A stretch of DNA of 64,000 nt from Bactericera cockerelli (taxonomy: Eukaryota > Arthropoda > Insecta > Hemiptera > Triozidae), in NCBI GenBank assembly GCA_024516035.1, contig CM044967.1, forward strand, positions 11,049,331 through 11,113,330, read 5' to 3'. Below are positions 52,700 through 63,846 of the stretch, in pieces. Position numbers and translations under genes: made by a program. Numbering within the stretch: the first letter of the stretch is position 1; every line of letters begins with the position of its first letter. The notes below the pieces were generated by a model. The model was given only the letters and a program-made list of their open reading frames with translations. It searched no databases and was not told where the DNA came from.

Positions 52700-55600
52700 T
52701 ATGAGTGGACTTCGTAATATCGTAACAGGCTTGGCCTATATTTTACATCCTTGTTTTTCTGAAAGCTAAATAGGTTTGATTTGATTGAGTCTCTCTAAAT
52801 TGTTAATAATTTAAAGTACCGAAAACAGATGATTCTAACATGATAAAAAGTTGGAAAGAAATATTGCTCTTGTTTACGATGGTCAAATATAATGAAATAT
52901 CAACAAACTATAATTAGGGTAAGTAAGGCAACCCCGTTTTCTTTTCCGGGCGTTGCGAAAATTTACACACGATATTTCAGAGCAGAAAACTTTTTCCCAG
53001 GGTTTTTTCCCTTGTTTACTTTTTAACGATTTTTTTACAATTTCCCATCTTGAAAAAAAATCCCGTGAATTTTTTTCTAGAATTTATATATAGGTACCAA
53101 AGACCACGTGCGTTATAATATGTATAAAATTCCACAGAGATCATACTTTCCTGTAAACTTTTTTTTTCATAATAATTGATTGATAAGTGTGAAAAAATAC
53201 TGACCGTGATGTTTTTTTTTAACAATAAATTATTTAAAATTAAACCTTCATTTTAATTTTAACTACTGAATAAATGGGAAATTAAATTATTTTAATATTC
53301 CGGAATTAAAAGTGATAAGAAATTTCCATTACTTTCGATGAGTTCAGAAATCAATGTGGATAAACATCGCCGAAAGGTAATTAAATTAATTTTAGAATTG
53401 TTTATTATCTAAAATATAGCAACAGACTTTGATGCTTTTGTATTTAATAATAATATTACATAATATATTATCTATCACCCTTTATGCAGAAAAACTTATA
53501 ACTTGTCCAAACTCCCGTAACTATTATTATCCAACTAGGTAGTAGGACGGTATGGATTACCATAGTCTGTAATTAAATCTTTGGGTGGCGAATTATAGGT
53601 ACGAGTATAACAGGATTTTTATATTTTAAACTTCTATCATGAGGACAAAATTTTACAAACTGAATATGAAATTCGACCAAAATCTAATTTTAGTCAAATT
53701 TAATTTTACATCGCACGATATAGGTATTTTATGCATTATGATTTTATATGCATCATGATTGATTTTTATAAAATCATCAAACAAGCAACAAGAGAAATTA
53801 ACTTTGGGTAGGTATAAATTAATTTTCAAAACTATTTCTGGAAAATGTTTTGAATTTCAAATCATTTTTCGACTTCTGTACACAAATTTAGCATTCAATA
53901 TGGTAATGTTTATCACGAAGGAAAAAGTATAACAAGCCTGAATAGGTCGAAACAGCTGTACTGAGATGTACGTTGTTAAGAGAACTATTAAAGTATCGTA
54001 AATACTTAGTACAGAAAATTACAAACATACTCTTAGCATACAAGGACTTACAATTATTTACTCAATAAAAATATTACTAAGCAAAGAGACAGTGGAATTA
54101 AAATATGTCACATTAATCTCCATTAAATCAGCAAGTGGTATTTCGTCAGCCCTTATGTTTTAATCCTAAGTTTCTGGACTTAAGTTAAACCAACCCAACA
54201 CCCTGTACGTACCACTTGGTTAGAAATAACCCACTGCTAGGTCAAACTAGACTAACATCTACGAAGAAATAAAATATCAATAAACAACCTTTTTGTAATT
54301 GGGACGCGAATTATAAAAAAAAATAGGATTACAACAAATATAAGTCAGACCGTCCCTCAAGTCGGACTATAGTGAGCTGTGATTGGTTGAAACTAATCCT
54401 GTATGTTTTATAATTCGGTCTTTATTATGTTGTCTTGTTCTGAAATAAATAAGGAATATTCGTCCATTGGATGCGATTCGAACTCACTAATCCCTGCGCT
54501 CGTAATTTCATAAAATGCTATATTATTTCATCATCATCATAGGGTGGCGTCATCGTGAACGATGGTAGCCAGACAGTGGAGGAATGACTCAGCACTTCTA
54601 CACTGTCTTTAGAAGGAAGCGAATAATTGACAAGGGCCCCCAGAACCGAGCCAATGCTGGTCTATCCCTGTTTATAGTCCCCCAGTCAGACTGCTGATCT
54701 ACTCCGTGTTTATAGTTCTCCAGCAAAGCTATATTATTTATGTGATCATATTCATTAGCCACTACAGATTGATTTCCAATTTTTTAAATATTTAGTGGTG
54801 ACTCCGCCGTAGGTAACGAACCTGAAATACGTATCACCTACAACAAATCAATAAATTCGCTAAATCCATAGGGTTTAGCGAATGCCATGCCATGACAAGT
54901 CAAAACAAAAATTTAATTTGTCCTCAACCATAAAGTATTTTTTTTTTTAAAAAGCTACCATCACACTTTTGATGAAATACTTAGATTCGGGACAAGTGAA
55001 TTTCTGTATTATATTTGAAGAGTATAGTTTGCATGTTATTGAAAAATCTGGGTCCGGGATAGGCTGTATTCAGTTTTGTGATTGCTATATTATTTTCTAT
55101 TTTTATTTTACAAAGGCTACCTAGAAGCAGAGACCACTGAGGCAGTAAATACTGGAATAATTCGTGTACACCAACAAGTGGCCTGGGACTTTGCAAACCC
55201 ACATTAGCATCTCCAGTCAAAAAGTAACATTCAAGTGGATATCAAAGAAATTGGAAATGGCAAAACCAGACAAGATATACACCTAGACTGCCTGGATCAT
55301 ACAAGTAAGTAACTGTTGTGAATATCATATATCTTTCTATGACTAAAAAAATATTTAGATGGAAAGTAAAAATAAAGAAAAGAGAGAGGGAGGGAGAGAG
55401 AGAGAAAGCGAATCAGTAGTTTGAGTTTCCAAGCTGTGCGAAAACTTGTTGTCCACATAATATTAAACCGCTAGCGGCTAGAGTGCGCTGGTGGGATGGT
55501 TCCAGAAAAAAATCTCGGATTCGAAAGATCTACTGTGTTCAAGTTCTGATTCCATCTCATCTGACTTCAGAATCTTAGTCTGATTTCTATTTCTCCATTT

Positions 55601-55850
55601 ATATGCGATTATGTGCGTGGGTACTTTGTTTCATTATAAATTAACTGCTAAGAGTAGGGCTAACTATCTACTTCTAGGTTATTTTACGATTCTCAACACA
55701 ACGTGGGTCAGAATTTTTTGGTTAATATACCTGTGGAAAATCGTAACCTATTTCTGCTTTTGTTATCTTTGACAAAGTACCTGTGTCGTAGAATTGCGAA
55801 GCAACCTTTTTGATGCTGATAATAAAGATATTAATATTAAACATTTCTGA
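52700..55850. other. Intergenic sequence, little recognised
   Basis: AT-rich. A tRNA-like remnant (-) near 54470-54500 and a CATCATCAT run near 54530. A (GA)n-rich stretch sits at 55375-55410. No coding exon identified. Confidence 0.4.
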
Positions 55851-56064
55851 ATAAGCTTTGTTTGTTCCAAAATTCAGTTAAGCAAATAAAAGTGGTCGGT
55901 TTACACCGACACCTGTATAGATTTCGATTTTTCTTACCTATCATTATCAACAGCACTCAACAGCACATTATCAACAGCACTTTCCTCTTTATTCCTTTCA
56001 ATTATTATTTCTATGATTTACCAGTTCTCATACGTCAAATTTTCTTCCAGATTTCCGGAATTAA

Positions 56065-56865
56065 ATGAAGTACAACGAGAACAACCCACTAAACAAACAT
56101 TTCTACAGTGGAAATTACCACTCAACCATCTCCAATGATTACCAATATGACGACATTGGTCGAGATTACTTCAAGTTACCAGGGTTTCATCAGACGTTCG
56201 GCTCGACAGAAATAGCACGGTTTTCACAGCATGATGAAATCTTCGAACAAATTCAAAACCAACTTCTCTCGTCGTCTGTGGCCATTGAACCTGCGCCTCC
56301 AACTGGCGACCCTCTCTCCAACCTCATTGATCACCACAACAATGTTTTGAACGAGACTCCCCACGGCCAAAATGAATCTCTACAACAAACAATACCAAGC
56401 GCTAAGAAAACAAAAGCAAAAACACAACGAAGGACCAAATCGACATCTAGTAAATTAAGTAAAGTTAGTTCTATTTCTAATAATAATAATATTAATCACA
56501 ATTTCCACAGTCACAAGAGTAGTATGGAGCATAACCAAAACCCCGTTAATCTTGTGCCTGAATCACCTAGTAGTAAATACTGGAAAAATTATAATATGCC
56601 TACATACTATGATCACCCGCACATACCTACCCCGAATCCAATGTATCCTTTTTATCACCATATGAATTCAAACTATTCTTCACCCTCCAGTTTACAGGAC
56701 CATGAAACTATGTGTAATAACTATGTGTGTCGATATCATCACACGTCCAACCCCTACAATTCGTACCAGAATTCTCACTATGAGAACCCATATTATTCAT
56801 CCCAACAATACCATTATCAAAATAATTATGTAAATTATTGGGGGTACTACTGTCAAACTGTTTAG
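56065..56865 (+). CDS. Asn/Tyr/His/Ser-rich protein of unknown function, 266 aa
   Basis: A single long frame with normal codon use and no simple-repeat origin. A TAA lies in frame directly before the ATG, so this start is the first possible one; an acceptor-like tttcttccag at 56041-56050 could join a 5' UTR exon. Residues 1-100 are mixed and include DEIFEQIQNQLL and APPTGDPLSNLIDHHNN. About 110-135 is basic (AKKTKAKTQRRTKSTSSKLS), a possible nuclear localisation or DNA/RNA-binding patch. The C-terminal half is dominated by Tyr, Asn, His, Ser and Pro, ending NYWGYYCQTV. No signal peptide or membrane segment. An AATAAA lies near 57289. It may be a transcription-regulator-like disordered protein (inference); I do not recognise a family. 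Confidence 0.6.
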   Translation: MKYNENNPLNKHFYSGNYHSTISNDYQYDDIGRDYFKLPGFHQTFGSTEIARFSQHDEIFEQIQNQLLSSSVAIEPAPPTGDPLSNLIDHHNNVLNETPHGQNESLQQTIPSAKKTKAKTQRRTKSTSSKLSKVSSISNNNNINHNFHSHKSSMEHNQNPVNLVPESPSSKYWKNYNMPTYYDHPHIPTPNPMYPFYHHMNSNYSSPSSLQDHETMCNNYVCRYHHTSNPYNSYQNSHYENPYYSSQQYHYQNNYVNYWGYYCQTV

Positions 56866-56879
56866 AAAATAGTTTCTTA

Positions 56880-58850
56880 AATATTATACCATATGAAAAT
56901 ACTAGCTGGTACCTAAGTGCACTTTGTGCCAAGAATATTCTCAAACTAAATACGATGCATACAACTCCATGCTAGTTGCTATTTTCTGTCAATCGGAAAT
57001 TCTATATTTTTTCCCGCGGACAAAGTCCTCTTTGGTTTGAAGTATCATTTTTGCCCTTTATTGCACATGACGCAGATCTTCACAAAAAAATTGTAGGTTT
57101 ACAGTTGTTGTTTTCACGTTTGTATATTAAGATAATGAGTCTTCAAATTTAGCGTACAAGCAATGATGTCAAACAAGAAAAATAAGTACTAGCTTTCATA
57201 CTTATAAATGAATTGAAGAACCAAATGAAATAGTAATACTCCAATTCAAGTTTTCAGCAATGTTTCTACATCTACATTTACAATCTTTAAAAATAAAGTT
57301 GCGACCTTAGTCCTTTTATTCACAGTAGTGGAGACAGAGACATAACAGAGACTTTTCACTTTTCTCTTTATACTGATAAAAAGAGCACTGTTAATTTGGT
57401 ACACACTAAAACACAAATCAGTGTGTCGACTAGTTTACATTATCATGTGTGGCTAGACTAACTAAAGATTAAATTAATAGCTATATTTGGTAATCTTAAT
57501 AAACAAATGTGACATGACAACACTGACTGACTTAGAATTCGCCCGTAATTTGGTGTAATAATAACAGCAGTAATAATGGAACCAAACAACCTTAACCATG
57601 AGGAAGAGGTTGAACAAAGGTCAACTACATGTAGGTTTGTGAAAAGGCAAAGTGAAACAAGAAGAATAACATCCTCAAAGCTGCAGTTTTAAAACATGTG
57701 AAATCAAAGGAGCACAAAATTAATGGTGCGAACACTACTTCAGCTTTGAAGGATAGAGTTACTTCAACAATACCTGAAGAACTATTGAATAGTCTTTAAG
57801 ATCAGGGGAAACCCCATTCCATCATGAATGATAGACAAATAATTTAATTACAGGCTTCATGAAACAACAACTATACAACTAAATGGCACATCAATAAACT
57901 AATTGTATTACAAGCAGTTCTATTAAATAAATATTTTAATTTTCTCTCTCTAAACGATTATAACATTCTAATATACTATCACCAAAAACAAATCCTGTTT
58001 ATTTACTATGCCTTCAAGGTATTTGATTTTGTAGTGTGAGGTTCAGATATCTCTGGACAAATGTTTCAGCCTATTGGGCCTCCTCCAGAATTAGAGGAGT
58101 TCTAGACACTTTCCAGCTGATGGACCAACTAGGTATAAACATCTGTCTTGGGATTTAAGAAACCCAGAGATGAGAACCAACTCAAATACAGTGAACGCAC
58201 AGTGCCATAAAAAGGAAAAAGTGGTTATATGTTTACTAAAATGACAGAAGGGTTGAGTATTGAGTTTCATAATTTAGTTGTTTTTTTTTTTGGAATGACA
58301 TACCTTATACATTCTAAATATGAGAAAAACCATCAATTCAGTGATTATTATTAGTCTTAATAACATGACAAATACCAGCAACATAAGAAAGTTACATTCC
58401 AAAGATCATTATTAAACTTAATTGACAAATCGACTCTTTTGAAGCACTTTTACTGATGACTTAGTAATTAAGTTGCTCTTATCAATTAATAGATAATTGA
58501 AAATATTACTGAGTTTGGGAGATTTTTTTGTCTGAAATTACATTAGTTAAAATAATTAATCATTGTTCATATTTTATAAAAATAAATATTGAAAAATAGG
58601 TACTTAAGTATAAAAAAAGTTTTTTTTCTTTATCTCAGGAAAATACTGAAATGAAAACGGAATTTTATTCCATTGAAAAGAGAGGAAACGTGAAGAACAC
58701 AAATTACAGAGAGCTCTCTTGTTTTCCCTCCTAGGTGTCCTGACTAAAGTTACATGGACAATGCCACCAGGTAAAACCTCAGTCACAACATCCAAACATC
58801 AGTTAAAGGGTGCAGCATTATGTTGAAGAATAACCTGTGTGTCACCTGGG
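56880..58850. other. 3' UTR and intergenic sequence
   Basis: AATAAA near 57289 may serve the frame ending at 56865. A short open stretch near 57690-57799 (SALKDRVTSTIPEELLNSL then stop) is not convincing. Otherwise nothing recognised. Confidence 0.4.
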
Positions 58851-58854
58851 GAAA

Positions 58855-59050
58855 GAATAGCACAGCAGACGGTTCCCCCCGTCGTGTGAGGCGACTAAAA
58901 GGAACAACCAGACTAACTAGCTGGCCAATTTCAATAAAGTTTAAAGAGGCTGAAACAGATAAAGCCAAAAATTCCTACGATGCGATTGGTCCCGCATCAA
59001 ACCACTCAGATTAATACTGCGGGCCAGAACGAGCTGGGAATAGTGTTAAC
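58855..59050 (-). repeat. Dispersed repeat related to 38886-39180
   Basis: 'gtcgtgtgaggcgactaaaa', 'ctagctggccaatttcaata' and 'gcgggccagaacgagctggg'. A 32-base T run follows at 59064. Confidence 0.55.
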
Positions 59051-59063
59051 AATGCTCTAAAAT

Positions 59064-59101
<38 letters not shown>

Positions 59102-59423
59102 TAAACCCCTGAGACTATTATCTTTGACCGATTCGGTGCAGCTCACGCAGCTAAAACAACATTAACAACATGTTGAAGAATCAACACTGTGGCCCAGTTA
59201 AATTAATCAAAGGTTGTTCCTTAGATAATACTAAAAGTCACGGAGCGTGAGGTGTGAGATTGGGGGGTTCAACTAAAAATTTGACCTGCACCTGATCATC
59301 TAAAAAAAGTTGATTAGGTGCAGGGGGTATTTACTCATATTACTTGTATGTGTATGGACAGTGAATGAAACATGTTGTTGAGGTAAACATTATCACCCTA
59401 TGGTATACTTTATACTTGTCGCT

Positions 59424-59429
59424 TTTATT
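59424..59429 (-). terminator. Polyadenylation signal of the RNase H1-like gene
   Basis: AATAAA about 80 bases after the stop codon on the - strand. Confidence 0.6.
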
Positions 59430-59506
59430 GAAGTTTTTTTTTGGTAATTTCAAATTGATAGAGGTAATACAGATTATACAAGCATGCTTGTTCTCATTTC
59501 CTATGT

Positions 59507-59719
59507 TCAGCTTTTGACCTCTGTAACTTGTGGTCTTCTTTGTATTTTCTTGACTTCTCTAAATGGTTCTTTGACGATAGTAGTTATTTCTTCTGTTGTA
59601 GTTCCGGTTGCTCTCCACATAGGTTTAAGAACTTTTTTGAGGTATTTGGTAATACCAAATTTGGCCAAAGTATATGCCAGGGTAGGTTCGTCGTAAAGTC
59701 CCACATGTTTCACATAAAT
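59507..59719 (-). CDS. RNase H1-like gene: terminal exon
   Basis: Acceptor tattttcag. Encodes IYVKHVGLYDEPTLAYTLAK, FGITKYLKKVLKPMWRATG and a basic tail ending TEVKS. The family (A)D(R)LA aspartate is Tyr. AATAAA lies on the - strand at 59429-59424. Confidence 0.9.
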   Translation of the reverse strand: MYVKHVGLYDEPTLAYTLAKFGITKYLKKVLKPMWRATGTTTEEITTIVKEPFREVKKIQRRPQVTEVKS

Positions 59720-62700
59720 CTGAAAATATAGCAATTATTTCAGATGCATGCAATGATGTTGGTTGGACATTGTACACTGGAGGGCATAATAAGAGGAACG
59801 CAAGCTGTTCTTCCCTTAAACGCCGAGTATTTCAATGCGGCTATAAAGTGTTGTAACTTCTGTTGCAGATAAAATTTTCAGACTTTGTTTTTGTACATAA
59901 AAAGAAACAGACTCAGGATTTACACTCAATACAAGAAAATATTATTGCAATTCATGGAAAGAAAAATGTAAAATTGCAAAACACAGGATTTTAGAGGTTT
60001 TTAAACTAGTTAATCTGTTCCTTTTATTCCAAACAAAAACAATCTGAAAATATTACCTAAAACAGAACTTACAACATTTTGTAGTCGCATGGAAACACAC
60101 GACACCAAAGGGAAAACTGCTTTCTAATTGAGCCTCCAGTGTATATCAACGTAAGTCGAAAATTATACACAAATAATCTAGGGCGAGATTAATAGACAAA
60201 ATTGAGAACTTAAGTCATGACTTAGCATAGGTTTTCCCCATCCAAGACAATACGCAAAATTTAAAAAAGTTATCATATTTTTGTTATTCACTTCGTGATA
60301 TCACAACTACTCAAACTTGCTTTACTAAATCTACGCTGAAACCGGACCTGAACCACCGACCTCCAGGTTACAAGTCCGTCGCCTTATCGATCAAGCCACT
60401 GAGGTCGGTAATACGCAAAATTTAAACATAGCACAGAGGTATTACAAAAATGTCTATTAATTGCAGCTTTAAATTTAGTCAGCCAGCTATAGACAGCTTG
60501 GACACAGGTGACATGAGTTTAAATCCTATCGGGGTAAATAATTTCGATTCTGTACTTAGAACACGACCCCAAAGGTTAAAAAAAATGTTTTTTTTTTTTT
60601 TTTTGTAGTAAAATTCTTGTGATTTGAACGAATTTCTTAACATTGGTAATTATTATTTTTTGTTTTTATTAAATTATTACTTACAAATTCAAGACGATCC
60701 ATTGATTTCACAGCTTCATGCAGTTTGATCAGATAATCCTTGTATTTCATGACCCTACCATTTGCCTTGAACCAATTGTTTTCTTTCCAGTCGTCCAAAT
60801 AGTTCTGACAAATGTCGATAGCTTGTTTGTTATTGATGTGAATTCGTAGATTATTGATTCCTGTAACAACAAGGCAGCGTTTTATTCCTTATTTCCATGA
60901 TAGTTAGTGGTTTCCGTTTTTATTAATATTATTCATTTAATTATAAGGTCTAACATTGTGGATCAACTTAAACACTACATTTGAAAGGTAATTTATAGTG
61001 GGTTTAATCAACAATAATTAAATTTGTTCCTTGCAAGCTTGTAAGGAACATACTCTGAAATAGCGAAAAGAATTTTTTATCAAAATCCTAGCCTAGCTCG
61101 ACGTTGCTTAACATTGTGTCATTTAAAAAAGTGTACATTGATAGCCAAACATGTGAGGAACAAAACCTGAAAATTTCAGCTCAGTTGGACAAAAATTTCA
61201 GCTGTAGCGAAAAGAAATTTGTATCCAAATCCTAGGCTTGCTCGATGTTGCTTAACATGGTGTAATTTAAAAATTGTCGAGCTAGGTTAAGGTTTGGATC
61301 AAAATTTGTTTTCTTCAAAAAAGCTGCAATTCTTTCCAATTGAACTGAAATTTTCCGAGTATGTTCCTTACAAGCTTAGTAAATATTCAGGACCACTGTT
61401 ACTTTTCTTTAAAACATTAAAATACTTTGTACAAGTATATACTTATCAATTCTTACCATTATCTTTGGCTTGTTGACAAGTCCTTACAATCCCCTGCATA
61501 GCTGCTTTCAAGTGGGTAGGTTTAAGACCGTCATATGGTTCTGCCAGGTTTCTGTTGATGCAAAAAGAAATCAAATCAACATTAACTTTATCTCAGATGT
61601 GCTGTTGTGTATAAGAATAATAAGAAGCGTAAAAAAAAAAAAAAAAAAAAACATTTTGCTTATGATAATTTATTCCACAAAAACAAGACAATTGTAACAA
61701 AATGTCACGTCTTTGGTTTTGTGAATACATTTCGTACATTTTGTGAATGTGAATACAAAATACCTAATTTTGTGTGTGTGAGTGTATGTGATGCCTTGGT
61801 GACTGAAGGGAGTACTAATGGGTACCTCCAAATGAATTCTAAAAATCAATACAAAATGAATTAATAATTGTATCCCAAGAGCTATGTCACAATTAGTCAA
61901 TCCCGATTATTATTAAGTTTCGTAGCAACCGGGACTCAAACTACAAACCTCCAGTTTGAAAGTCCGCTGTCTGCAAAATCGAGATAATGAGACGGGGATT
62001 CTACTTACAAGGGATGGAACGAGTTAAACCAAATGCCTATTCCAGCTTTGCCGTCTGGCTCATTGTCATTTTCGGTGCAGATTCCCACGAACACATCGAT
62101 GAGACCATCCACTTCGTTGAACCAGGTCTTCTGAAGACGCGACATCTTGTCTCCTGTAAATTTGAAGAAGAATTGCTTAAAAGCCATGTTGCTAAAGGTA
62201 AATATCGAAGCTTAACATATTCGTTTAAATAAATTAATATTCGTTTAAAAAATATATCACTAACTGCATTATTTATATCAGTTCTTAACCAGTAAAAGCT
62301 ATAAATATCCGGGTACTCCGATCGCTTTTTTGCGTATTTTGGTGGTTCTGGATTATAAAACAGTGATTTGTATAATATCTGATAGGTAACACATCAATGA
62401 AAATAGATCAAAAATAAAGAATTGCTTAATCAAAAGTCTTAGAATATACACGAGTGAAAGAACTAGGTGCTATCGATAGAAAAAAATTCACTGATGCAAA
62501 TTATAAAAATAAAGGAAAGATAATTTTTTAACGATATTGGATACAAACCATAGATTACACGGAACGGAACAAACGCTAAGGCACATATTAAAGGTATTGC
62601 ACTGAAGAAACTCATCATAGTGTGTTCTACAAAGTTTAGTATGGCATGTCTAATACATACATGATCAATAGTTTTGATAAAAACAACTCTCAGTGTCACC

Positions 62701-63846
62701 AAACCAGGCGTGTTTTAAGGTCCATTAAATAGTACAATCGAATAAGTTAGGTACATTAAGGAAAACTTTCCTTGAGTTAAATTGAAATTTCCATTAAATT
62801 AACTAGGAAAAAAGTTCCCATCAAAACACATGATATGTAAAATAAGCGACAAGTTTCCATCCAATAATATCCATCTCAAGTAAAAAAAAAATCTAAAATT
62901 AGACTGAGTTCAAATATGTTTTTTACAATAATATAAACAACTTATACTGTTCCAGTTTTTGTCACTTGGCAAATTTTAAATTATTTATATGTAGATTATC
63001 TATAAATATCATACCTAATTATCTATAAATATCATACCTACGTATGATATTTTATTTATTATTAAATTCTTTATTAATAAAGACTTGAATGTACATAAAA
63101 ATAATGATGACGACTTAGAATACAAAATGGACAAAAATATGAAAAAGAAAAAAATAAAATACTTGAATAAAATATACTGTACGAATTTCTTTGTGGTGAA
63201 GCACAAGGCCTCTTCACAATTTTTGTGGGTAGCGCAGCATTACTAAGAGCCTCCTTTACATTTCGAATTATTCTATTACATTAATTTCTTTTTACTCTGG
63301 TAATGCCGCCACTGGTCGTTACTCATACAAGTAACTACTCATTTTTCCTCACGAGGTATGAGTGGACCCGAACATCCAAGTACAGAGCAGAAAAAATCCT
63401 CCCCCGCTGGGAATCGAACCCAGGTCACCATGTGTGCAATGCCTAGCGCGCTAACTCGCTCTGCCACAGTGACTACACTTGAAAAATAAAATATATACAA
63501 ATGTCCTAACTAAAGGGCGGGGTTATTGCCTATAGTAATCACTTCCAGCAAACCTTAAATGTTTGTTTCTGTAGCCATGAAACAGCACCTACTGTAGATG
63601 CTCGTTGTCTGTGTTGAAGCTTACCCATCCAGTAGTGCCTGAATTCATTTTTTTTGTCAGTTCTGGGATTCAAACCCGGAATCTATCACATGGCAAGCGA
63701 GTACCTAACCACTGAGGTAATCCCGTGCTTTGACAAATAAATAAATTATTTATCTGTCATTTTGAAGAAGAGAAAAAAAAATATTGCTGGTTGGTTTTAA
63801 ATGGACCATAGTAAAAGTATAATGAAGTTCCTTAAAACTTACCCAT
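59507..63846 (-). CDS. RNase H1-fold protein lacking catalytic residues, 210 aa, five exons
   Basis: Exons on the - strand: 63846-63843 (ATGG, with 5' UTR before it), 62153-62009, 61551-61457, 60860-60685, 59719-59507. All GT..AG with matching phases (1,2,1,0); stop TGA at 59507-59509. Residues about 15-160 follow the eukaryotic RNase H1 order: strand 1, GKAGIGIWF, FHPLNLAEPY, the ...QQAKDNGINNLRIHI strand, DWKENNWFKANGRV (the basic handle with both Trp), KDYLIKLHEAVKSMD, then IYVKHVGLYDE and LAYTLAKFGI. In family members the active site is DEDD (human D145, E186, D210, D274); here the aligned residues are Gly, Ala, Asn and Tyr. The His of GHSG is kept (KHVG). No hybrid-binding domain is present. 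A basic tail of about 50 residues follows. Likely a host pseudo-nuclease that may still bind RNA/DNA hybrids (inference). Confidence 0.85.
60181..60469 (+). mobile_element. MITE of the 16024 family, interrupted by a SINE
   Basis: GGGCGAGATTAATAGAC at the left and tgtctattaattgcagc at the right, with family interior (gtcatgacttagcatagg; gcacagaggtattacaaaaa). Split at 60265/60410 by SINE A. Lies in the last intron of the RNase H1-like gene. Confidence 0.85.
60266..60409 (-). repeat. SINE family A with 17-bp TSD
   Basis: tRNA-like head at the right on the - strand (accgacctcagtggcttgat). Flanked by the exact duplication aatacgcaaaatttaaa (60249-60265 and 60410-60426). Confidence 0.95.
60685..60860 (-). 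CDS. RNase H1-like gene: exon 4 (basic handle)
   Basis: Acceptor gttacag, donor gtaagt. Encodes INNLRIHINNKQAIDICQNY, DDWKENNWFKANGRVMKYKD and HEAVKSMDRLEF. The family YTDS aspartate is Asn. Confidence 0.92.
61025..61390. repeat. Three related blocks of unknown repeat
   Basis: 'agcgaaaagaat.tttatca', 'aatcctagcctagctcga', 'gttgcttaacatt' near 61060-61110 recur at 61200-61265. 'ttgttccttgcaagcttgta' near 61025 is inverted near 61360. Small tandem/inverted duplication in an intron. Confidence 0.5.
61457..61551 (-). CDS. RNase H1-like gene: exon 3 (helix A)
   Basis: Acceptor catcaacag, donor gtaaga. Encodes NLAEPYDGLKPTHLKAAMQG and IVRTCQQAKDN. The family NQRAE glutamate is Ala here. Confidence 0.9.
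61885..61985 (-). repeat. SINE family A remnant
   Basis: 'gggactcaaactacaaacct', 'ccagtttgaaagtccgc' resembles the family head in inverse orientation; body mostly lost. Confidence 0.45.
62009..62153 (-). CDS. RNase H1-like gene: exon 2 (strand 1 to beta hairpin)
   Basis: Acceptor aatttacag, donor gtaagt. Encodes GLIDVFVGICTENDNEPDG and KAGIGIWFNSFHP. The active-site TDG of the family is replaced (VGI). Confidence 0.9.
62190..63180. other. First intron of the RNase H1-like gene, no other feature
   Basis: AT-rich. 'tatctataaatatcatacct' occurs twice in tandem near 62997-63040. Confidence 0.45.
63185..63470 (-). repeat. SINE family B, near full length
   Basis: On the - strand: gtagtcactgtggcagagcg, 'gcattgcacacatggtgacc', B box GGGTTCGATTCCC, body with 'ctcatacctcgtgagg' and 'cgaccagtggcggcattacc', end 'gaagaggccttgtgcttcac'. 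A partly matching 'acttgaa..aaaata' on both sides may be the TSD. Confidence 0.85.
63650..63730 (-). repeat. tRNA-Gly-like remnant
   Basis: On the - strand: gcacgggattacctcagtgg, 'ctcgcttgccatgtgat', B box GGGTTTGAATCCC. The loop TTGCCAT fits anticodon GCC. Mismatched acceptor stem; more likely a SINE head than a working tRNA. Confidence 0.5.
63843..63846 (-). CDS. RNase H1-like gene: start-codon exon
   Basis: acagcATGG followed by the donor gtaagt. Joining to the acceptor at 62154 gives MGDKMSRLQK in frame. The 5' UTR extends upstream, perhaps past the window. If this exon is wrong, the alternative start is the internal Met at 62145, four codons later. Confidence 0.6.

Noticed and set aside
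59484..59731. Open frames on the + strand opposite the last RNase H1-like exon
   Set aside because: Shadows of the - strand coding exon, which has family motifs and splice sites.
63650..63730. tRNA-Gly gene
   Set aside because: Mismatched acceptor stem and no terminator; kept only as a tRNA-like remnant.
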